7,503 nucleotides of DNA from Gammaproteobacteria bacterium (lineage in GTDB: Bacteria; Pseudomonadota; Gammaproteobacteria; SZUA-152). The position numbers were made by a program, and so were the translations under genes. Each line of letters begins with the position of its first letter. Position 1 is the first letter of the stretch. Under the pieces are notes generated by a model. That model saw only the letters and a list, made by a program, of their open reading frames with translations. It was not told where the DNA came from and did no database searches. Where the stretch lies: assembly GCA_030617485.1 (NCBI GenBank), contig JAUWVK010000074.1, positions 1 to 7,503 of the forward strand, written 5' to 3'. Of this stretch, positions 1 through 4,914 are shown in pieces.

Positions 1-775
1 TCATCATGTGGTGAAACGTGGTGAAACGCTTTATTCCATTGGCTGGGCTTATGGTTATGACTATCGGCAAGTGGCTAAATGGAATCGCATTAAACCACCT
101 TATTATTTAAGTCCGGGCCAACGTTTGCGAGTAGCGCCGCCCGCAGGACAGTCCGTTGCGGCATTGCAGGAATACAAGCCAGATAACTCCCGAACAACAC
201 GAAACAGAGGTGCTGCACCGGTGGTAGGGCCTTCTGGTTCGGCCAAAGGGGGCAGTTCTGCCACAGCCAAAAATCGTCCACCCAGAACTGTTTCTTCCAA
301 ATTAACGACTTCGCAGGTGACCTCTTCCAGCTTGAAGCAAAAAGCACGGAAAGTGGTGTCAAAAGTAAAAGAATATTTTGGTTCAAAAACAGTTAAGTGG
401 CGCTGGCCAACAAAAGGGCGGCGGATTTCGCAATCGTTTTCAGCAAAAGATCCGACCCGACAAGGTTTGGATATTTCAGGCAAGCTAGGAAGCCCTGTTG
501 TGGTTGCGGCACCTGGAAAAGTGGTCTACGCAGGTAGTGGACTTGCCCGCTATGGAAAGCTTATTATCGTAAAACACAATGAGAAGTATTTAAGTGCTTA
601 CGCGTTTAATAAAAAGCTGTATGTTAAAGAGGGTGAGATAGTTAAGGTCGGTCAAAAAATTGCAGATATGGGCAGTGCATCTACAAACGGTCGTGCCGGT
701 CGTGCGAAACTTCATTTTGAAATACGGCGCAATGGAAAACCTGTGGATCCTTTGCGTTATTTGCCACGAAGATAG
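1..775 (+). CDS. nlpD: NlpD-like LysM/LytM (M23) murein hydrolase activator, 5'-truncated
   Basis: This is the C-terminal part of an NlpD-type envelope protein. The frame is open to the left edge: His-His codons at 2–7 precede the GTG at 8 and continue the LysM motif (HHVVKRGETLYSI), so the GTG is not the real start and the lipoprotein signal lies outside the window. Numbering from that GTG, LysM ends near residue 42 (LSPGQRLRV), a Ser/Thr/Lys/Pro-rich linker spans about 45–130, and a LytM/M23 domain covers about 131–255, ending PLRYLPRR as in NlpD. The zinc-binding pattern is degenerate: Arg151 replaces the first His of HxxxD (Asp155 is kept), and Lys234 replaces the first His of HxH (His236 is kept). 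NlpD-family proteins bind peptidoglycan and activate the AmiC amidase during daughter-cell separation rather than cutting murein themselves, and the lost ligands fit that role. rpoS follows directly. In relatives an rpoS promoter lies inside nlpD, but I could not pick out a convincing one here. Confidence 0.9.
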   Translation, partial: HHVVKRGETLYSIGWAYGYDYRQVAKWNRIKPPYYLSPGQRLRVAPPAGQSVAALQEYKPDNSRTTRNRGAAPVVGPSGSAKGGSSATAKNRPPRTVSSKLTTSQVTSSSLKQKARKVVSKVKEYFGSKTVKWRWPTKGRRISQSFSAKDPTRQGLDISGKLGSPVVVAAPGKVVYAGSGLARYGKLIIVKHNEKYLSAYAFNKKLYVKEGEIVKVGQKIADMGSASTNGRAGRAKLHFEIRRNGKPVDPLRYLPRR

Positions 776-794
776 GGTTGTTTTCTCAAGTTAG

Positions 795-799
795 GGTGG
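795..799 (+). promoter_or_regulatory. Probable ribosome binding site of rpoS
   Basis: GGTGG lies ten bases before the rpoS ATG and differs at one position from GGAGG. AGGG at 793–796 overlaps it. The site is only moderately strong. Translational control of rpoS is common in this group, but no sRNA-pairing leader structure can be assigned from this sequence. Confidence 0.4.
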
Positions 800-809
800 T
801 GTTTGTTGA

Positions 810-1865
810 ATGTCTGACAAAAGCGACAAAGCTAAAGAAGAAATCAAGGTGAAATCTGGAGCCCCGAAAGATGATGGTTTGGAGTCTGGGTCACTAGAAG
901 ATACTGGTGTCGTTTCGGAGTCTACTGAAGAAACACCTGAAAAGCCGCCTAAGAAATCCTCAAAAAGCTCCTTAAAAAAAGAACCGGCCAGTAAAGAAAA
1001 ACCTACAGCACGCCGAAAAGAATTTTCAGAGCGTGAGCTCGATGCCACAAGACTTTACCTGGGTGAAATCGGCTTTTCCCCGCTATTAACGGCTGAGGAG
1101 GAAGTTGAGATTGCCCGCAGAATCCAAAAGGGTGATCAGGACGCACGCAGGCACATGATCGAAAGCAATCTTCGTCTGGTAGTGAAGATTGCACGTCGTT
1201 ACCTTAATCGTGGCCTGGCTTTGCTTGATCTCATAGAGGAAGGCAACCTGGGCTTGATTCGCGCGGTGGAAAAGTTTGACCCTGAACGGGGTTTTCGTTT
1301 TTCTACTTATGCTACCTGGTGGATTCGTCAAACCATTGAGCGTGGCATTATGAATCAGACGCGCACCATTCGTTTACCTATCCATGTCGTTAAAGAAATC
1401 AACATCTACTTGCGTGCGGCGCGTCATTTAACGCAAACGTTAGATCATGAACCCAGTCCTGAAGAAATCGCACACATGCTGGATAAACCCATCGACGATG
1501 TAAAGCGCATGTTGGGCTTAAATGAGCGAGTTACTTCGGTGGATGTTCCGTTAGGGCGAGATAGTGATAAAACTATCGTTGATACCATTCCGGATGATCA
1601 CAATCTCGATCCTTCTGTGCTATTGCAGGATGAAGACATGCAGCATTGTCTGGACACATGGCTTGGCCAGCTCAATGAAAAACAACGTGAGGTGGTTGAA
1701 TGTCGTTTCGGCTTACATGGCAGGGATGTGTCAACGCTGGAAGAAGTCGGCAGTTCCCTTGGTGTCACGCGTGAGCGTGTGCGCCAGATTCAGCTGGAAG
1801 CTTTGAAGCGATTGCGGGATGTAATGGAGCGTGAAGGGTTTTCGGTTGAGAATATTCTGCGGTAA
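810..1865 (+). CDS. rpoS: RNA polymerase sigma factor RpoS (sigma-38)
   Basis: This is the general stress / stationary-phase sigma factor, which directs core RNA polymerase to stress and starvation promoters. The 351 residues contain region 1.2 (about 78–109, [20 protein letters not shown]), region 2 (about 116–193, with [20 protein letters not shown] and the -10 recognition stretch [20 protein letters not shown]), region 3 (about 194–270) and region 4 (about 285–340) with the helix-turn-helix [18 protein letters not shown]. Lys195-Glu196 in [10 protein letters not shown] align with E. coli Lys173-Glu174, the RssB/ClpXP turnover determinant; E. coli Val177 is Ile199 here. The N-terminus is a Lys/Glu/Ser-rich, low-complexity tail about 22 residues longer than in E. 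coli (330 aa). The ATG is preceded by GGTGG at 795–799, ten bases upstream, and no other ATG occurs in the first 115 codons. The gene lies 34 bases after nlpD, the conserved gammaproteobacterial order. Family assignment is very secure. Confidence 0.97.
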   Translation: MSDKSDKAKEEIKVKSGAPKDDGLESGSLEDTGVVSESTEETPEKPPKKSSKSSLKKEPASKEKPTARRKEFSERELDATRLYLGEIGFSPLLTAEEEVEIARRIQKGDQDARRHMIESNLRLVVKIARRYLNRGLALLDLIEEGNLGLIRAVEKFDPERGFRFSTYATWWIRQTIERGIMNQTRTIRLPIHVVKEINIYLRAARHLTQTLDHEPSPEEIAHMLDKPIDDVKRMLGLNERVTSVDVPLGRDSDKTIVDTIPDDHNLDPSVLLQDEDMQHCLDTWLGQLNEKQREVVECRFGLHGRDVSTLEEVGSSLGVTRERVRQIQLEALKRLRDVMEREGFSVENILR

Positions 1866-1882
1866 TTATCATAAGAGTTTTG

Positions 1883-1911
1883 AAAATTGGGCTGATCAAT
1901 TTTATATTTTT
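1883..1911 (+). terminator. Weak terminator-like hairpin after rpoS
   Basis: A perfect 7-base inverted repeat (AAAATTG at 1883–1889, CAATTTT at 1897–1903) encloses a 7-base loop and is followed by a T-rich run ending in five T at 1907–1911. It begins 18 bases after the rpoS stop, where a terminator would be expected. The stem is AT-rich with a single G-C pair, so it would be weak, and such repeats arise by chance in AT-rich spacers. Confidence 0.3.
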
Positions 1912-1958
1912 AAGGGTAGATAATAAAAACACCATCCCGAGATATAAATATCTGTAAC

Positions 1959-1964
1959 GAAAGG
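1959..1964 (+). promoter_or_regulatory. Ribosome binding site of the membrane-protein gene
   Basis: GAAAGG lies nine bases before the ATG at 1974, a good purine-rich Shine-Dalgarno match. It supports that ATG as the start. A short inverted repeat at 1940–1953 (AGATAT, two A, ATATCT), which contains a TATAAA -10-like hexamer at 1943–1948, sits just upstream. No convincing -35 was found. Confidence 0.55.
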
Positions 1965-1973
1965 CTTGAATTT

Positions 1974-3167
1974 ATGACAAATTCCGTATCGGTTGAAGCA
2001 GTAATAGAGGCGCCAGGCTCAGCTAAGGAAAATCAGCGGGATTACCTTTTTATTTCCAGGCCGATAGATTTTTTGATGCTTGGTGGATTAAGTATCCTGG
2101 TTTGGATCCCCGTTTATTTCCTGAAAGACAGTATTGGCCTGGCCGAGTCGTTCACTCTGGCGATACCGGCTGCTGCTTTATCGTTGGCATACTGGGTGAA
2201 TTACCCACATTTTATGGCTTCCTACAAACTGGCCTACATGCAAGGCAAAGATTTTATTGTCAGCAACTGGTTTCAGCTGATTTTTGTTCCTATAGCATTG
2301 ATTATTGCAGTTTTGATTAGTTTGAATTACTGGTCATCGTCTGTTTCCGATAGCAGGCTGGTATTTTTTTTTAATACTTTGTTTGAGTTTTTTGGATTAA
2401 AGACCAGGCTGGGGCTTTACCCGAATTTGGGGTCTGAAATGCTGGGCGCTCTTCTCTTGCTGATGTATTTCACAGTTGGATGGCATTATTCAAAACAAAC
2501 CTTCGGTTGCATGATGGTTTACGCCAAACTTGATAACTACCGCCTGGGAAATATCGAACGAAATATTCTGCGTTATGCGCTGCTAAGTACCTGGTGGGTA
2601 ACCTGGCTATATGTTAACTGTTCTGAGGGTGCGTACCCATTTTATGGTTTGACTGTATATCGCCTTAATTTGCCCTATGTCTGGTTTCAAGCCTCTTACG
2701 TTATAGTTGGTCTGATGTTTGTTACCGTTGCGCTAATGTTTATCCGGATTTATGTCCGCGAAAACAGATTGCCCAGTATTAATTTTCTTATTCCTTTGTT
2801 TGCCTTGTTGCTCTGGCACATCCCTTTGCTTGGTGACCCACAGTTTTTTTATCTATTAGGATTTTTTCATTCTCTTCAATATTTTCCATTTGTCGCCAAG
2901 GTCGAGCAAGCCCGTTATAAAATAGCTGGTCGATCAAAAACTAATATAAGATTGTTGGTTTTTTTTGGGGTTATGATGTTTTTTGGTTTTCTGGCGTTTG
3001 ATTACATTCCAAAATCGTTTGACCAGATGCAAGGTTCGAGTAGCGTGCTTACTGCCAGTTTTTTTATGATTTCTTTCATGGTATTTATTAATGTGCATCA
3101 TTATTTTATTGATAACGTATTGTGGCGATTTAAGAACAAGCAGGTCAGGGAATTATTGTTCGATTGA
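1974..3167 (+). CDS. Polytopic membrane protein of unknown function with conserved-looking His motifs
   Basis: I do not recognise a named family for this 397-residue inner-membrane protein. After a hydrophilic N-terminus of about 25 residues there are roughly ten hydrophobic segments, near 31–51, 60–78, 98–118, 126–141, 155–172, 200–216, 235–258, 268–288, 325–345 and 358–376. Histidines sit in or beside these segments in motif-like settings: NYPH (His79), GWHYSKQTFG (His171), LWHIP (His282), FFHSLQY (His299) and NVHHYFIDNVLWR (His375, His376, with Asp380). Several His plus an Asp near membrane faces resemble metal-dependent membrane oxidases, hydroxylases or desaturases in general style, but none of their canonical box patterns fits, so no activity is assigned. 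The start is supported by the GAAAGG site nine bases upstream. It lies 16 bases before the arylsulfotransferase-like lipoprotein gene, so the two are probably co-transcribed. Coding is rich in TTT, giving T runs of 9 (2364–2372) and 8 (2959–2966). Confidence 0.85.
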   Translation: MTNSVSVEAVIEAPGSAKENQRDYLFISRPIDFLMLGGLSILVWIPVYFLKDSIGLAESFTLAIPAAALSLAYWVNYPHFMASYKLAYMQGKDFIVSNWFQLIFVPIALIIAVLISLNYWSSSVSDSRLVFFFNTLFEFFGLKTRLGLYPNLGSEMLGALLLLMYFTVGWHYSKQTFGCMMVYAKLDNYRLGNIERNILRYALLSTWWVTWLYVNCSEGAYPFYGLTVYRLNLPYVWFQASYVIVGLMFVTVALMFIRIYVRENRLPSINFLIPLFALLLWHIPLLGDPQFFYLLGFFHSLQYFPFVAKVEQARYKIAGRSKTNIRLLVFFGVMMFFGFLAFDYIPKSFDQMQGSSSVLTASFFMISFMVFINVHHYFIDNVLWRFKNKQVRELLFD

Positions 3168-3183
3168 GTGTTCGGTTAAATAA

Positions 3184-4830
3184 ATGAAATCAAAGATAGT
3201 GAGCCATGTTAATAATGTGAAACGAATACATCCTTTAAGCAGGTGGATAATTATTGCAATCAGCTGTCTGCTGATAACAGGCTGTGCAATAGATCGAATA
3301 TTTTCAGATCCGACGCCTGTTATTACTGTCGCGCCTGATGTCGAGCTTGATCCAAACCTGAACACCCCCCTTGCTGCACTACTGACGTTGAGCACGAATA
3401 TACCCACCAGGATTAACCTGGAGATCACCTCAAACAAAAAAAGTTGGACAGTTGATCTAAAAAAACTGGCGATCGTTCACGAAATCCCGGTGTTGGGTTT
3501 TCGGCCCGACACAACGCATACTATTCAAGTGCATGCGATATCTGATGCGGGCGATAGAACAACGTTTAAAGAATTATTAACGGTTACCACTGACCCTTTG
3601 CCGGAGGGTTTTCCTTCAATAAACGTAACGAGTCAACCTTCAAAAATGGAGTCTGGGTATACGCTTGTAGAGGTAATTCCTGAAGGAAGTAAGAATAAAG
3701 AATTCGGTGCGTTAATCATTATTGTTGATCATGCCGGTGAGGTGGTCTGGTATACGACAGGTAGCCGCTTCACAGATGTCCGACAATTGGCTAACGGTAA
3801 TTTGATATTTCTGGTTGGCAATAAAGTCAGAATAATAAATATGGTTGGTGACGTTATAAAGGAATGGCGCGCATCACGAGTAAAAAGAAAGAAAAAGCCC
3901 AAAGGGACCGTAGCGACACGATCCTTTCATCACGAACTGTTTCCCATGGACAATGGTAATTTCCTTGTTTTGAGTGTCGAAAAAAAGAATATTTTGAATT
4001 TCCCAACAAGTGAGAAAGACGCAAACGCACCGAAAGAGAAAACGTTGGTAGCAGGAGACCTGGTCGTCGAATTTGATCCGGACGGTAATATTGTGAATTC
4101 ATGGTCTATGTTAAATATGCTTCAACCGCAACGGATTGGTTTTGGCTCTTTGGGTGGATACTGGAATAGCATATTGCGCGGCAAAAAAACTAAAGACTGG
4201 TCGCATGGCAATGCGGTTACCCATCAGCCTGATGATGACTCGATTATTGTGACCCTGCGCCATCAGGATGCAACGGTAAAATTTAGCCGAAAAACTGGCG
4301 AATTAATCTGGATTCTGTCTCCACATGAGAATTGGGATAAAGAGCGTTTTGAACGGTACCTACTAAAATCAAAAACCGATGAAAAATACTTTTTTCCATA
4401 CCATCAGCATGCGCATGAGGTAATGCCCAATGGCAATTTGATGCTCTATGATAATGGTAGTTATGGGGCGAGTCCCTTCAATCGGCAGCCCAGAAGAACC
4501 AGGTCTTTTAGTCGGGCGGTTGAGTACAAGATAAATGAAGAAACTAAACAGGCCGAAATTGCCTGGCAGTATGGCCAGCATGCAGAAACTGTTTATTACT
4601 CGGGTGCGTTAGGTGATGCTGATTATCTACCTCAGGCCGATAATGTACTAATTACTCATGGCAGCCTGGCTACAAAAGAAAAGATAAACACGGCGGTTAT
4701 TCTTGAAGTCACCCATACCATGCCAGGCAAAGAAGTGTTTAAAATGACGCTTTTTGATGATGCACCAGACCTGGAAGGTGGCTGGCGTGTTTATCGTGCT
4801 GAAAGGATACCCAGCTTGTATCCTCGATAG
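3184..4830 (+). CDS. Arylsulfotransferase (ASST)-family lipoprotein
   Basis: ASST enzymes move sulfate from an aryl sulfate such as a phenyl sulfate to an acceptor phenol in the periplasm, without PAPS. This 548-residue protein begins with a basic N-terminus, a hydrophobic helix (21–33) and a lipobox ITG-Cys34. Ala at +2 suggests outer-membrane sorting. An N-terminal beta domain (about 45–140) leads into the beta-propeller (about 145–545). Family active-site equivalents are visible: SFHHELFP (His249/250), DWSHGN (His341), TLRHQD (Arg359) and HQHAHEVMPNG (probably His409). The His341–Arg359 spacing of 18 matches His356–Arg374 of E. coli AssT from memory. The only cysteines are Cys28 (signal) and Cys34 (lipid), so the mature fold has no disulfide, unlike DsbL-dependent AssT. 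A basic patch (229–246, including KRKKKPKG) may be an insertion. No clear ribosome site precedes the ATG. In-frame GTG codons at 3199 and 3217 are alternatives, and the latter gives a more usual 22-residue signal. The natural substrate is unknown. Confidence 0.85.
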   Translation: MKSKIVSHVNNVKRIHPLSRWIIIAISCLLITGCAIDRIFSDPTPVITVAPDVELDPNLNTPLAALLTLSTNIPTRINLEITSNKKSWTVDLKKLAIVHEIPVLGFRPDTTHTIQVHAISDAGDRTTFKELLTVTTDPLPEGFPSINVTSQPSKMESGYTLVEVIPEGSKNKEFGALIIIVDHAGEVVWYTTGSRFTDVRQLANGNLIFLVGNKVRIINMVGDVIKEWRASRVKRKKKPKGTVATRSFHHELFPMDNGNFLVLSVEKKNILNFPTSEKDANAPKEKTLVAGDLVVEFDPDGNIVNSWSMLNMLQPQRIGFGSLGGYWNSILRGKKTKDWSHGNAVTHQPDDDSIIVTLRHQDATVKFSRKTGELIWILSPHENWDKERFERYLLKSKTDEKYFFPYHQHAHEVMPNGNLMLYDNGSYGASPFNRQPRRTRSFSRAVEYKINEETKQAEIAWQYGQHAETVYYSGALGDADYLPQADNVLITHGSLATKEKINTAVILEVTHTMPGKEVFKMTLFDDAPDLEGGWRVYRAERIPSLYPR

Positions 4831-4914
4831 GTGTTCATAGGTTAATCATAGCTGTATTGGTTGGCTAAGAGATAAACACTATAAAATGGCTGAATATGGT
4901 TTTTGGTGATCGAG

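Noticed and set aside
103..483. Antisense open frame of 126 codons inside nlpD
   Set aside because: It lies fully opposite a well-supported NlpD frame, shows no recognisable domain, and its composition is what the complement of nlpD would produce.
791..1331. Several minus-strand open frames inside rpoS
   Set aside because: They overlap the conserved RpoS coding sequence and are Ser/Leu-rich shadows of its Lys/Glu-rich tail.
1564..1806. Alternative plus-strand frame of 80 codons within rpoS
   Set aside because: It is out of frame inside conserved RpoS regions 3 and 4 and resembles no protein family.
1866..1973. RsmZ-type regulatory RNA downstream of rpoS
   Set aside because: The region lacks the repeated GGA motifs in hairpin loops expected of RsmZ and is short and AT-rich.
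4831..4914. Possible bidirectional terminator between the convergent ASST-like and GGDEF/EAL genes
   Set aside because: The only complementarity seen is a distant GTGTT/AACAC pair (4831–4835 and 4876–4880) and short 3-base stems. There is no GC-rich hairpin with a T tract on either strand.
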